From an uncultured Paracoccaceae bacterium (GTDB lineage: Bacteria > Pseudomonadota > Alphaproteobacteria > Rhodobacterales > Rhodobacteraceae): 64,000 nucleotides of DNA. The stretch is from positions 496,001-560,000 of the forward strand of contig CATOSB010000001.1 of the NCBI GenBank assembly GCA_951812305.1, given 5' to 3'. A model generated the notes under the pieces. The model was not told the DNA's origin. It was given only the letters and a program-made list of their open reading frames with translations, and did not search any database. Positions 26,209 through 35,752 of this stretch are shown here, piece by piece; position 1 is the first letter of the stretch, and every line of letters begins with the position of its first letter. Both the position numbers and the translations under genes were made by a program.

Positions 26209-27228
26209 ATGGAAATTGTGCGAATTGGTTTGGACTTGGCAAAGAACGTCTTTGAGGTCCACGGCGTGGATGCTCAGGACAAAGCGGTTCTGAAAAAGAC
26301 ACTGCGACGTGATGCCGTCACCCAGTTCTTCGCTGACATCCCGCCCTGCATAGTTGGGATGGAGGCTTGTAGCGGTTCGCATTATTGGGCCAAGGTCTTT
26401 GCAGATCTTGGCCACGAAGTTCGTCTGATCTCACCGCAGTTTGTGACGCCCTATGTCAAATCCAACAAGAACGACCGGAATGATGCCGAAGCGATTTGCG
26501 AGGCCATCAGCAGACCTTCGATGCGCTTCGTACCAGTCAAGTCCGCGGAACAGCTTGAGATCCAGGCCGTTCATCGAATCCGCCAGAGGCTGGTGTCAGA
26601 TCGGACCAGGTTGGTGAACCAGATCCGGGGGCTGTTGGCTGAGCACGGCCTGGTCGTCGCCCGAGACATCTCAAGGATCCGGCTTGCTTTGTCGCAGATT
26701 GCCGACGGCGATCACATGCTGGGCGCGATGCTCATCGAATTGGTCTGCGACGTGCGCGAAGAACTCAATGAATTGGATCAACGCATTGCAGCTTACACAA
26801 AGCGCATCCGAGACCTCTTTCGGTCCAACAAGATGTGCCAGCGTATTGGTAAGATCGAGGGGATCGGGCCGATAACGGCGACGGCGCTGGTTGCCGCTGT
26901 TGGTGACCGGACGTGCTTCAAGAACGGACGGCAATTTGCTGCGTGGCTTGGGCTTGTTCCCAAACAACGATCCAGTGGCGGCAAATCCCGCCTGTTTGGG
27001 ATCAGCAAACGCGGAGACCGATACTTGCGTACCTTAATGATCCATGGCGCTCGTGCAGTTCTTCGGAAGGCAGGTGGCAAAACAGACGCGAGAAGTCTGT
27101 GGATCGAACGGATGCGCGACAGGCGACACCCAAATGTGGTTGCTGTCGCGCTCGCCAACAAGAACGCCAGGATCGTTTGGTCAGTCCTGTCAGATGGTGC
27201 AGAATATCAACCCGCCGTCCCGACCTAA
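26209..27228 (+). CDS. IS110-family transposase 3
   Basis: A 339-residue DEDD transposase: RIGLDLAKNVFEVHGV, IVGMEACSGSHYWAKVF, KNDRNDAEAICEA in the RuvC-like part, and IEGIGPITATALVAAVG plus QRSSGGKSRLFGISKRGDRYLR in the Tnp_20 part. I start at ATG 26209 after AAGGAGACATATC; the frame is open 87 bases upstream, but those codons fall in the non-coding guide-RNA region. It is full-length and probably active. Confidence 0.93.
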   Translation: MEIVRIGLDLAKNVFEVHGVDAQDKAVLKKTLRRDAVTQFFADIPPCIVGMEACSGSHYWAKVFADLGHEVRLISPQFVTPYVKSNKNDRNDAEAICEAISRPSMRFVPVKSAEQLEIQAVHRIRQRLVSDRTRLVNQIRGLLAEHGLVVARDISRIRLALSQIADGDHMLGAMLIELVCDVREELNELDQRIAAYTKRIRDLFRSNKMCQRIGKIEGIGPITATALVAAVGDRTCFKNGRQFAAWLGLVPKQRSSGGKSRLFGISKRGDRYLRTLMIHGARAVLRKAGGKTDARSLWIERMRDRRHPNVVAVALANKNARIVWSVLSDGAEYQPAVPT

Positions 27229-27657
27229 GACAATAACGAAAAGCTAAGACGGAAGGACGCCCCAGAATATTGCAGCAAATTGGCATGGGATGGTGATAAC
27301 GACACGACCCGTTGCTTCTTGAACCTGGTGTGTGGATCGGCACAGCAAAGCTGATGCCTTGGAGCCAATGAGGGGGAAGCAAGCGGAAATCCATCGGGGC
27401 TCGCGGTGACGATGCATCGGGCCGCTCACAGAAGCCGGATATACGTCAGCAATCGTGATCCTGAACCAGACCAAACAGACCGTTGCAATTAGGCGGGGTC
27501 CATATACATCCACACAGGGCGTTCATGCAAACTGCAGCACGTTGGACGGGGCCAATTAACACGGCAAACAATCCCATCACTGGCGCGATACAGGCGGGAA
27601 GCGAAATTTTGGAAAATCTCGCAACGTAGTCGCCTCAATGCATTTTTTGATCGGCAG
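27229..27657. other. Non-coding stretch after the IS110 cluster
   Basis: I see no supported gene in these 429 bases. Open frames on the minus strand (for example 27244-27513) have neither a ribosome site nor recognisable motifs. The part next to the transposase is probably the right end of the third IS110 element; the part near 27657 is the downstream flank of the TetR gene. Confidence 0.4.
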
Positions 27658-28245
27658 TCAATCCATCGAATTCAAAGTAGCCAGTTTACAAATCATGTCT
27701 ACGTGCGTGTCCAGCCATTCGTGGTCAAGCTGCAGGCCTGCGACAAGCTTGCGAAAATAAGGAACGGCGATGGACAATTCGATCAGCTGCGCAATTGGTG
27801 CGTCTTGGGCGATCTCTCCACGTGCGACTGCCGCATCGAAGACGGATTGGACATCCTGGCTGCGGTCCGCGATCCAGTTGCGCAGAAGGTTGCGGGTTTG
27901 ATCATCGGTTGCGGCGACGGAAATGACTTGTGGTGCGATCTTGCCCCAGGGCGTGTCGTTCAGGGCGGTCATCAAATACCCCAGCATCCAGATCAGGTCG
28001 GTCTTTAGCGGGCCATTTGTGCGCGGCGGGCTGTTTGGCCCGGTTGCGGCGCGTGCGATGGCCGCGTTGCGCAGATCTTCCAGCTTGGGCCAGTGCCGGT
28101 ACAGCGTGCTGCGGGAAATGCCGGTCGCGCTGCTGATCGCACCATGTGTCACCGCGCGCACGCCTTCATTTTGAAACAAGTCCAATGCGGCCTGTAGCGC
28201 ATGGGCCTGCGTTGCTTCCAATCGGGGGTCAGATGATTTGTCCAT
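27658..28245 (-). CDS. TetR-family transcriptional regulator
   Basis: A 195-residue regulator. The N-terminal helix-turn-helix is clear (ALDLFQNEGVRAVTHGAISSATGISRSTLYRHWPKLEDL, about residues 19-57), followed by an all-helical ligand domain ending with a hydrophobic dimer region. It is divergent from the metallo-hydrolase gene with 144 bases between the start codons, so it most likely controls that gene and itself. The effector is unknown. Confidence 0.92.
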   Translation of the reverse strand: MDKSSDPRLEATQAHALQAALDLFQNEGVRAVTHGAISSATGISRSTLYRHWPKLEDLRNAAIARAATGPNSPPRTNGPLKTDLIWMLGYLMTALNDTPWGKIAPQVISVAATDDQTRNLLRNWIADRSQDVQSVFDAAVARGEIAQDAPIAQLIELSIAVPYFRKLVAGLQLDHEWLDTHVDMICKLATLNSMD

Positions 28246-28296
28246 GGCCGATCTTTAGGACAGAATAACAGTTTTGTGAACACCATGTTTTATAGC

Positions 28297-28331
28297 AGTA
28301 CAAAATGTTGCATAATGAAACGAGTTGTACT
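28297..28331. promoter_or_regulatory. Candidate operator between TetR and metallo-hydrolase genes
   Basis: A perfect 7-bp inverted repeat AGTACAA (28297-28303) and TTGTACT (28325-28331) lies in the divergent intergenic region, spaced by 21 bases (about two helical turns). The symmetry and position fit binding by the adjacent TetR regulator; this is inference from one site. Confidence 0.4.
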
Positions 28332-28389
28332 AAACCCCATAAATCGGCTTCACGATACCGAACCCGACATAATGAATTGGAGGATGACC

Positions 28390-29295
28390 ATGAAACGAAC
28401 GATTATTCGAACAATTGCGGCGTCCATGCTGGCGTTGGGCCTAACTGGACCGCTGCAGGCGGAAGAACCGCTTTCCTACACCAATGAAATCGCGCCCGGC
28501 GTTTACAGCTTCGGCGGCGGCAACGGATACCATTCGATGTTTCTGGTAACCGATGACGGTGTAGCTGTCTTTGAAACCGTCAGTTCGGCGCACGGCGAAA
28601 AACTGATCGCAGCCATTGGTGAAGTGACCGATCAGCCGATCAAATACGCATTGCACAGCCACAATCACTGGGATCATTCCAGCGGTGGCAAGGTCTTTCA
28701 GGATGCCGGTGCCGAAACCGTCATGCATGCCCAGGCCGCCGCCTGGCTGGCCGCCAACCCGGGAATGGATACCTCGCCACCTGATATTGTCTGGGACGGA
28801 AACCAAGACGACATTACCCTTGGTGGCGTCACGATCGAACAGCACTATCTGGGCCTGAACCACGGCCTTGGCATGATCGTCTATGTCATCCCGGAAAAGC
28901 GTGTTGGTTATATCGCCGATCTGGTTACCCCGAACCGGGTGATGTTCTCAATCGTACCGGATTTTAATATCGGCGAGTGGGAGCGGACGCTGGGCGAGAT
29001 TCTGGAACTTGATTTCGATGTGGCCGTTTGTTCGCATAACGAGCTGCCCGCCGACCAGGTTCCGAATGGCTGCACGAAGACGCATGTCGAGGAAGAAAAG
29101 CAATTCATCGTCGATGTCCGCAACGCGATCTTTGCGGAATTCCAAAAGGGAACGCCGGCCTTCGAAATTCCGGGCGTGATTAACCTTCCGCAATACGCAC
29201 ATTGGGCGCATTATGATGACTGGCTGGAAATCAACGCCCTGCGCGTCATGCTTGATCTGTGGATGGGGCCGTATCCTTGGACACCTGAGGGTTGA
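28390..29295 (+). CDS. Exported metallo-beta-lactamase-fold hydrolase
   Basis: A 301-residue MBL-fold protein with a signal peptide (MKRTIIRTIAASMLALGLTGPLQA). The metal motif HSHNHWDHSSG (H-x-H-x-D-H) is intact, the next His may be in LGLNHGLGMIVYV, and Asp in YIADLVTPNR. The C-terminal part is helical and rich in Trp (AHWAHYDDWLEINALRVMLDLWMG). Substrate is unknown; quinoprotein relay-type and lactonase-like proteins share this layout. Start ATG 28390 follows GGAGG by six bases; other upstream ATGs lack such a site. It is divergent from the TetR gene and followed by a second secreted protein. Confidence 0.87.
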   Translation: MKRTIIRTIAASMLALGLTGPLQAEEPLSYTNEIAPGVYSFGGGNGYHSMFLVTDDGVAVFETVSSAHGEKLIAAIGEVTDQPIKYALHSHNHWDHSSGGKVFQDAGAETVMHAQAAAWLAANPGMDTSPPDIVWDGNQDDITLGGVTIEQHYLGLNHGLGMIVYVIPEKRVGYIADLVTPNRVMFSIVPDFNIGEWERTLGEILELDFDVAVCSHNELPADQVPNGCTKTHVEEEKQFIVDVRNAIFAEFQKGTPAFEIPGVINLPQYAHWAHYDDWLEINALRVMLDLWMGPYPWTPEG

Positions 29296-29383
29296 TCCAC
29301 CGCATCCATTTCGTCGCTTCCGGTCAATTTGGCCGGGAGCGAACGACATGGCCATTGGACATCCTCTTTGAAAGGAAACGAGA

Positions 29384-29923
29384 ATGCCGGATAATCGACT
29401 GAGTTTGTTTTCGTGGTTGCTCGCCTTGACGTTTGCATCGCTTGGGGCCGCTTCAGCAGATACTCTGCCGCTGCGCGAGACCCCAATCCCACAAACCACA
29501 AATGGAGTGCCGCACGTTCAAATCGGCGTCCAGCCGGTGCCAGAATTGTCGCAGGCACTTTTGAATCGTGTTGGGCGCTTTCCCGGTGTGAACCTCGGGG
29601 CGACGCGCGTCTCACTGCCGGGCGCTGTTGGTTTCCAGTTGGAAGGCGACATGACACTCGCGCATCCAGAGGTCATCGTCGGTGGACGGGAATTCGCCCA
29701 CTTACACCCCGATGGCAGCCTGCACGCGTCGCTGGAACCGGACCTTGCCCGCGCCGCAATTGCGGCTGGCTGGGCGATCGCGCATCCCTGGGCCAGTGAA
29801 CGCGACGGATGGGAGGGTTTTGTAATGATCTACACGCCGACCACAGAAGACGAACTTGGCGTGGTAATTCATCTCGTCGAGCAGTCCTACAGCTTTGTGA
29901 CCGGAACTTCGTTGGCAAATTGA
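29384..29923 (+). CDS. Luciferase-domain (DUF5519-type) secreted protein
   Basis: A 179-residue protein with a signal peptide ending at GAASA before DTLPLRE. The central part reads VGFQLEGDMTLAHPEVIVGGREFAHLHPDGSLHASLEPDLARAAIAAGWAIAHPWA, matching the small luciferase domain named after fungal/earthworm-like proteins (DUF5519); its HLHPDGSLH is the family signature. The biochemical role is unknown. AAAGGAAACGAGA precedes ATG 29384. It is 88 bases after the metallo-hydrolase gene and probably co-transcribed. Confidence 0.75.
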   Translation: MPDNRLSLFSWLLALTFASLGAASADTLPLRETPIPQTTNGVPHVQIGVQPVPELSQALLNRVGRFPGVNLGATRVSLPGAVGFQLEGDMTLAHPEVIVGGREFAHLHPDGSLHASLEPDLARAAIAAGWAIAHPWASERDGWEGFVMIYTPTTEDELGVVIHLVEQSYSFVTGTSLAN

Positions 29924-30145
29924 GCATTTGCAGCGAGTCGATTTATCAACCGCTTGCGTCGGCACCGAGAAGTGGCACGAATGGAATTCGGCGTAAGACA
30001 ACCTCCCTACGCGGCTTCAGACGCCAATCACTACGTTGCGGTTGGCAAAGTGGAATTTAGCCCAGCGTAATACTGTGAACTAGGGGCCAATGCTATTTGC
30101 GGCGTGAGAATGGCCGCTTTCTCGCGAAACCGGTCCAACCTGTCG

Positions 30146-32677
30146 TTATTCAACTGCGCGAAGGACTTGCGCAGGGCGCGCGGCCAGCGGTCCCCATGTG
30201 AAAGCAAGTCCGGCGATCAGCGTCGCGGTCGCGCCACCCAGAACGACGGCGACCGCAGTAAGCGGTTCAAACGCAAAGTCGGACTCCATGACGAACGTCA
30301 TAACCGCCCAACCAGCAGTGCCGCCGGCAACGACTGCAACGATACCTGCCGCAAGGCCAAAGATCGCGGATCGCAAGGCAAAACTGGCAACAACGGTTCG
30401 CCGGGATGCGCCGAGCGTTTTCAGAATCGCAGCCTCGTAAGTACGGGCGCTCTGGCCTGCGGCTGCCGCACCGATCAGAACGATGAACCCGGTCAACAGC
30501 GTCGCGAAGGCGCCATAGGTGACAGCAGAGGCGATCCCGCCAAGTATGTCACTGACACGTTCAATAGCATCCCGAACCCCGATCATTGTCATGTTGGGCC
30601 AGTTGTTTCCGACCTCTCGCAGCAGACGTGGTTCAGCGGCTTCATCGCTGTAAATGGTTGCGATATGGCTGTGGGGCGCACCGGCCAGCGCAGATGGATT
30701 CATCGACATGACAAACCCGATACCCGCGGTCGAAAAATCAACGTCGCGAAAACTCGTGATGGTCGCATCGAAATCTCGCCCGAGAATGTTGATCGTCAAT
30801 TCATCGCCAAGCGAAAGGCCAATTTCGGCGGCCTCTTCCGCCGCGAAACTGATTTGGGGTGTGCCGCTATAATCACCCGGCCACCATTCGCCGGCGGTCA
30901 ATTCGGTGCCCTCCGGTGGTGCGTTTGAATAGGTGAGGCCACGGTCTCCCTGAATGACCCAATGGTCACCGGCAACATCCGCCGCCGGTTGCCCGTTAAT
31001 GCGCGTGATCACACCGCGCAGCATTGGTGCTGTGTCGACCTTTGTGACACCATGATCGGCCCGAACATTGGAAAGAAAGTCGTTCAGTTGCGCCGTCTGA
31101 ATATCGACAACGAAATAGCTTGGTGCAATTTCGGGCAAGTTGGTGGCAATCGCTCTGCGCAGGTTGGAATCGATCTGACCGATTGCGGCCAACACCGCGA
31201 GACCCAGTCCGAGCGATGGTATCACTGACAGGGCTTCCGATCCCGGCCCTGCAACTGAACCAAGCGCCATGCGAAGCGCGCTGCGCCCGCGCGTTAAGCG
31301 ACGTCGGGATAGCCAAGCGGCAATCTTGCGCACAAGTTGTGCCATCAGCCAAAGCGCAAAAAGAGCGACCGTCAATCCGAATGCGGACCAGAGAGTAAGG
31401 CGCACCAGCCCGGAGAACCAGGCTGCGGAGAATACCAACACCGCGATCAGAACGATAATAAGCAGAATGTACCGAGCACGCGGCCTTGGCAACGCGGCGT
31501 CCAATCCGATCCGATACAACGCCGATCCCCGGACCATTTCTGTCCGCGCCAACGGCCAGATCGAAAAAATCGCGGCAGCCAAAGCGCCGTATATTGATGC
31601 CTCGCCGAGTACCGAGGGATGAAATTCAAAAACCGCAGGCACGGGCAGTCGCGCCTCGATGACCGGCGCTAATGCCATCGGAGCCAGCGAGCCAACGGCC
31701 AATCCTGCAGCAATTCCAATTGCCGCCACAAGTCCGATTTGCACCGCGTAGGTCATAAAGATTGTGCTGCTGCTCGCGCCGAGGGTTTTCAGCGTGGCGA
31801 TTGTGCTGGTTTTTTCTTCCAGAAAACTTCGAACCGCAGCCGAAATTCCAACGCCGCCAACCGCGAGCCCGGCCAGTCCCACCAGCACCAGAAATGCGCT
31901 TAGTCGCTCGACGAATTCGGCCACACCCGGCGCGCCATTTCGAGAGTCGCGCCAGCGAATACCGGCGCCTTCAAGCGACAGCCGCGCGCTTTCTTCTATC
32001 TCATCAAGGTTGGCTCCCGGCAATTCCAAGCGATAGGCGCTTTCAAACAATGTCCCCGGCGCGAGCAATCCCGAATTTTCCAGATGGTCCAGTCGAACCA
32101 GCGTGCGTGGACCCAGACCAAATCCGCCGCCAGCATTGTCAGGTTCATGCTCCAAAGAGGCCATGAGGATGAAGTTTTGATTTCCAAGTGAAAACCCGTC
32201 GCCGGTTTTCAACCCAAGGCGACCGATCAAAACGGCATCCATCACAGCACCGGGTGTTCCACCGGTCCCGGCGAATGCGTCCTCTAGCGATATTGGCGGC
32301 GACAGCCGCACGTCACCATAGATTGGGTAGGTGTCATCGACAGCCTTGACCTGCGTCAGCCCGCGCTCTTTTTCGCCACCCCGGTCCACGACCGCCATTG
32401 ATCGGAAATCGACGATTTCTGAAACACGCAACGCGGCTACATCCATCCACATTCGCTCCGATTCAGTGGCGAACCGGTATGTCAGAGTGATTTCCGCGTC
32501 GCCGCCAAGCAGTGCAGCGCCTTCAACGGCCAACCCGGTTTCGATGCTTTGCCGCACTGTGCCCACGGCTGCGATAGCGGCGACGCTCAATGCGAGACAG
32601 GCAAGCAGTACGCGAAATCCACGAATTCCGCCGCGCATCTCCCGGCGCGCGAATTTCAGCGCGTTATTCGCGATCAC
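30146..32677 (-). CDS. FtsX-like ABC transporter permease (YbbP-type)
   Basis: A large permease of about 843 residues with an N-terminal helix, a big extracytoplasmic domain, two sets of FtsX membrane helices and a C-terminal helix pair; KTSTIATLKTLGASSSTIFMTYAVQIG and AILKTLGASRRTVVASFALRSAIFG are the duplicated FtsX motifs. It belongs to the YbbA-YbbP type of lipoprotein or envelope exporters. I choose GTG 32677, which overlaps the ATPase stop in a GTGA and gives the N-terminus VIANNALKFARREMRGG. Its ATPase partner is broken by IS630 copy B, so the transporter is probably inactive unless another ATPase serves it. Confidence 0.85.
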   Translation of the reverse strand: MIANNALKFARREMRGGIRGFRVLLACLALSVAAIAAVGTVRQSIETGLAVEGAALLGGDAEITLTYRFATESERMWMDVAALRVSEIVDFRSMAVVDRGGEKERGLTQVKAVDDTYPIYGDVRLSPPISLEDAFAGTGGTPGAVMDAVLIGRLGLKTGDGFSLGNQNFILMASLEHEPDNAGGGFGLGPRTLVRLDHLENSGLLAPGTLFESAYRLELPGANLDEIEESARLSLEGAGIRWRDSRNGAPGVAEFVERLSAFLVLVGLAGLAVGGVGISAAVRSFLEEKTSTIATLKTLGASSSTIFMTYAVQIGLVAAIGIAAGLAVGSLAPMALAPVIEARLPVPAVFEFHPSVLGEASIYGALAAAIFSIWPLARTEMVRGSALYRIGLDAALPRPRARYILLIIVLIAVLVFSAAWFSGLVRLTLWSAFGLTVALFALWLMAQLVRKIAAWLSRRRLTRGRSALRMALGSVAGPGSEALSVIPSLGLGLAVLAAIGQIDSNLRRAIATNLPEIAPSYFVVDIQTAQLNDFLSNVRADHGVTKVDTAPMLRGVITRINGQPAADVAGDHWVIQGDRGLTYSNAPPEGTELTAGEWWPGDYSGTPQISFAAEEAAEIGLSLGDELTINILGRDFDATITSFRDVDFSTAGIGFVMSMNPSALAGAPHSHIATIYSDEAAEPRLLREVGNNWPNMTMIGVRDAIERVSDILGGIASAVTYGAFATLLTGFIVLIGAAAAGQSARTYEAAILKTLGASRRTVVASFALRSAIFGLAAGIVAVVAGGTAGWAVMTFVMESDFAFEPLTAVAVVLGGATATLIAGLAFTWGPLAARPAQVLRAVE

Positions 32678-33062
32678 ACGCCGTCTCCGGCAACGCGCCC
32701 GTCCGCCAGCCGCAGCGTCCTGTCGCATCGCGCCGCCAAATCCGCCGCGTGTGTGACCATGACCAGCGTGCTGGCATGTCGGTCACGCAGATCGAACAAT
32801 GCATCCACAATCATCTGGCCGTTGGTTGCATCCAGATTCCCTGTCGGCTCATCTGCCAAAAAGATGTCCGGGCGAGGCGCGGCAGCCCGCGCAAGGGCAA
32901 CCCGCTGTTGCTCACCGCCGGACAATTGAGCGGGGTAGTGATGCATGCGATCCGAAAGGCCCACCGCGTCCAATTCGGATTTCGCGCGGTCAAAGGCGTC
33001 ACTTTGGCCTGCCAGTTCAAGGGGCGTCGCCACGTTTTCCAGTGCCGTCATAGTGGGAATAA

Positions 33063-34231
33063 TACCAAGGGTGCTTCAAAATGACTCAGCTATGGATTTT
33101 GGGTACCGCCTGAGGTGCTGAGGTGATTCAAGATTGGCAAAGGAGACCACCGATGCCAGCCAGGATACCGATGCGAGCCGATTTTACCGCCAATGATCTG
33201 CGCAAGCTTGCCGCAGAGAGTTCTGATGCCCGGCAGAGCCGACGGCTTTTGTCGCTTGCCGCTATCGCCGATGGCATGTCGCGTGGGGCTGCGGCCCGCA
33301 TTGGCGGGATGGACCGGCAAACGCTCAGGGACTGGGTGCTCCGTTTCAACGCTGATGGTCCAGCGGGGCTGCTGGATCGGCAGCGAGGAGGCTCGCGATC
33401 CCGCCTTGACAATGCGCAACTGGATGAACTGGCGGCTCTTGTCGAGACCGGTCCTGATCCTGAAAAGGACGGTGTCGTCCGCTGGCGGCGGGTCGATTTG
33501 AAGAATGTGATCAAGGCGCGTTTTGGCGTCGACTATCACGAGCGCCATGTGGGGCAGATTCTGCACAATCTGGGCTTTTCCCACATCAGCGCACGCCCTC
33601 AGCACCCGGGGCAGGACGTGCAGGTCATTGAGGATTTCAAAAAAACTTCGGCGACAATCTGAAGGAGACGCTTCAGGGGGTGCCGCCGGACAAACCCGTC
33701 GAAATCTGGTTCCAGGACGAGATGCGTCTCGGTCAGAAGAACACCCGCGTCCGCCAGTGGGCACGCAAGGGCACACGGCCCCGCCAGCCCGCCGATCAGC
33801 GTTACCAAAATGCGTATCTTTTTGGCGCCATCTGCCCCGAACGCGGCACCGGCGCGGCGATCATGATGCCAGCAGCCGACACCTATGCGATGCAGCGCCA
33901 CCTGGAAGAAATCAGCAAAATTGTCTCCGATGGCGCCCACGCCGTCATCCTCATGGACCAAGCCGGCTGGCACACGACATCCGCTCTGGAAATCCCGCAA
34001 AACCTGTCGCTCATGTTTCTGCCGCCCAAATCACCAGAGCTGAATCCAACCGAAAACATTTGGCAATATCTCCGCCAGACATGGCTCGCAAACCGGACGT
34101 TCGACACATATGACGCGATTCTCGACGCGGGGTGCGAGGCCTGGAACAACCTCATCGCAAGACCGCAAACCATCACATCCATCGCAAGCCGCAACTGGGC
34201 GAAAGTCGGTCAGATTGAATAACCCTTGGTA
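33063..34231 (+). mobile_element. IS630-family insertion sequence, copy B (1169 bp)
   Basis: Same element as copies A and C but in the opposite orientation. TAA is present on both sides (33060-33062 and 34232-34234) and the inverted ends begin TACCAAGGGT. Because the flanking gene can be rebuilt in frame by deleting the element and one TAA, this site gives the clearest view of the target duplication. Confidence 0.94.
33153..34222 (+). CDS. IS630-family transposase, copy B (-1 frameshift)
   Basis: Same two-frame transposase as in copy A. Start ATG 33153 after AAGGAG; the first frame ends at 33662 and the second supplies the DDE core to the stop at 34222. The slip site is the A7 run at 33639-33645. 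No differences from copies A and C were noticed in the protein. Confidence 0.9.
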
Positions 34232-34590
34232 TAAGGTGGAATGATTGAAACACAATTCCCATATGCTTGCTGCGGAACCTGGCCAGCGCGTCTTCATTCA
34301 TCGTCGTGACTTCATGGCCCAAAACCTCAACCCGTCCGCCGGTGGCCTGTTCCAGGCCGGCGATCAGCATTAGGAGCGATGATTTGCCCGAGCCCGACGG
34401 TCCGACGAGCCCCAATGTCTCTTGCTTTTCGATTGTAAGGCTTATGCCCCGCAGGATCTCGACGCGTCCGGCATTTCCCTCCAAGACAAGCTGCGCATTT
34501 TCGAGAGTGATAAGGGACATCAGAAAACTCCGGCTGCGCAGGTCGTCACTGGCATATGGGATTGGCGGAGGAATACTCAAGCTCGCGCTG

Positions 34591-35196
34591 ATGATTGGTA
34601 TTTCCGTAGGCGCCGCGCAAGCAGAAACACGGGTCATTGCGGTTCTTGGCGACTCGCTGACGCAAGGTTACGGGCTGCATGTCGATCAGGGACTCGTTCC
34701 GAAGCTGGAGCGATGGCTGGCTGATCGCGGTGCAGATGTGCGGCTGATCAATGCCGGCGTAAGCGGCGACACCACCGCTGGCGGGGCGGCACGGATAGAG
34801 TGGACTTTGACGCCTGCTGTCGATGGTTTGATCGTTTCGTTGGGCGCAAATGACATGTTGCGCGGCATTGCCCCGGAAATCGCCCGCCAGAACCTAGCGG
34901 CGGTTCTCTCCGCTGCGAAAGGCCACGGGGTCGAAACGATGTTGATTGGCTTTCCGGCGCCCGGAAACTACGGGGCGGAATATAAATCGGCATTTGACAA
35001 GGCATACGAAACGCTGGCGGAAGAGTTTGACGCCGTGTTTCTGAAAGACCTTCTGGCGCCGCTTCGGTCTGCGGATGGCCCGATATCGGATTACCTGCAA
35101 GACGACCGGTTGCACCCCAACCCGGACGGCGTGGATCTGATTGTTGCAGGGCTGGGCCCTGTCGTCCTTGAGCTGTTGGCGCAAATTCGATACTGA
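34591..35196 (+). CDS. SGNH-family arylesterase/lysophospholipase (TesA-like)
   Basis: The body is a complete TesA-type SGNH hydrolase: block I VIAVLGDSLTQGYGL with the nucleophile Ser, block II INAGVSGDTTAGG with the oxyanion Gly, block III VSLGANDMLRGI with Asn, and block V DDRLHPNPDGVDLI with Asp and His. These enzymes hydrolyse esters and thioesters in the periplasm. The start is uncertain: ATG 34591 leaves only 11 residues before the likely cleavage site (GAAQA-ETR), too short for a signal peptide. A CTG at 34549 would give a normal one. It is divergent from the broken ATPase gene, the standard arrangement for this trio. Confidence 0.85.
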   Translation: MIGISVGAAQAETRVIAVLGDSLTQGYGLHVDQGLVPKLERWLADRGADVRLINAGVSGDTTAGGAARIEWTLTPAVDGLIVSLGANDMLRGIAPEIARQNLAAVLSAAKGHGVETMLIGFPAPGNYGAEYKSAFDKAYETLAEEFDAVFLKDLLAPLRSADGPISDYLQDDRLHPNPDGVDLIVAGLGPVVLELLAQIRY

Positions 35197-35752
35197 CACG
35201 GAACCCGGCAGCGCCGCGGTAAGACAGACGTCAGAATGCGCCTGCTTCAATCAGTGCGGCGTGCTTTTCTTGGTCGAGCCACCAGAACTCAACACCCCTA
35301 TTGAAGTCGTATGGTGCGGGCGTGTCTGGCATGCCGAATATATCCCAAACCGCAACGCGATGAGCGCCAAGGTGCCAATTGCCGATCCAAATATGCTTCG
35401 ATCGTAGCACGCGGTCCAGCGCCCTTGCGGCAACGACAAGCTCTTCGCGGGTTTCCGCTTCGACAGCATGTTCGATCAACGCATCCACGACCGGATCAGA
35501 CAAGCCGCTAAGATTGTTGCTGCCGTCCGCGGTGGCCGCGTCTGATCCATAGAACGCCCGCAGCTCGGCACCGGGTGTTACAGCCACCTGCCAAGCCGCA
35601 GTGGCGAGATCGAAATCGAATTGCCGACGCCGTTCGGCCCAGCCGCTGGGATCCACCAGTTCGAACTCGATAGTAACCGGTGCGGGCGCCCCATGGTATC
35701 GGCTTGCGGTTTGATATGAGATGCTGGTCTCCAATGATCTGGAGGTAATTTG

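Larger units (their letters stand above)
32674..34520 (-). pseudogene. ABC transporter ATP-binding gene (LolD/YbbA type) split by IS630 copy B
   Basis: The 5-prime part runs from ATG 34520 to 34232 and holds Walker A GPSGSGKSSLLMLIAGLEQATGG and the Q-loop GIVFQSFHLI. The 3-prime part runs from 33062 to the stop at 32674 with signature LSGGEQQRVALARA, Walker B IFLADEPTGNLD and MVTHAADLA. Removing the element and one TAA repeat restores FQSFHLIPTMTALENV in a single frame of about 226 codons, the normal family length. The insertion separates the ATP-binding Walker A from the signature motif, so no active ATPase is expected from either half. Confidence 0.93.

Noticed and set aside
27244..27513. 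Minus-strand frame of 89 codons after the IS110 cluster
   Set aside because: No ribosome site, no domain and unusual composition; more likely IS110 end sequence.
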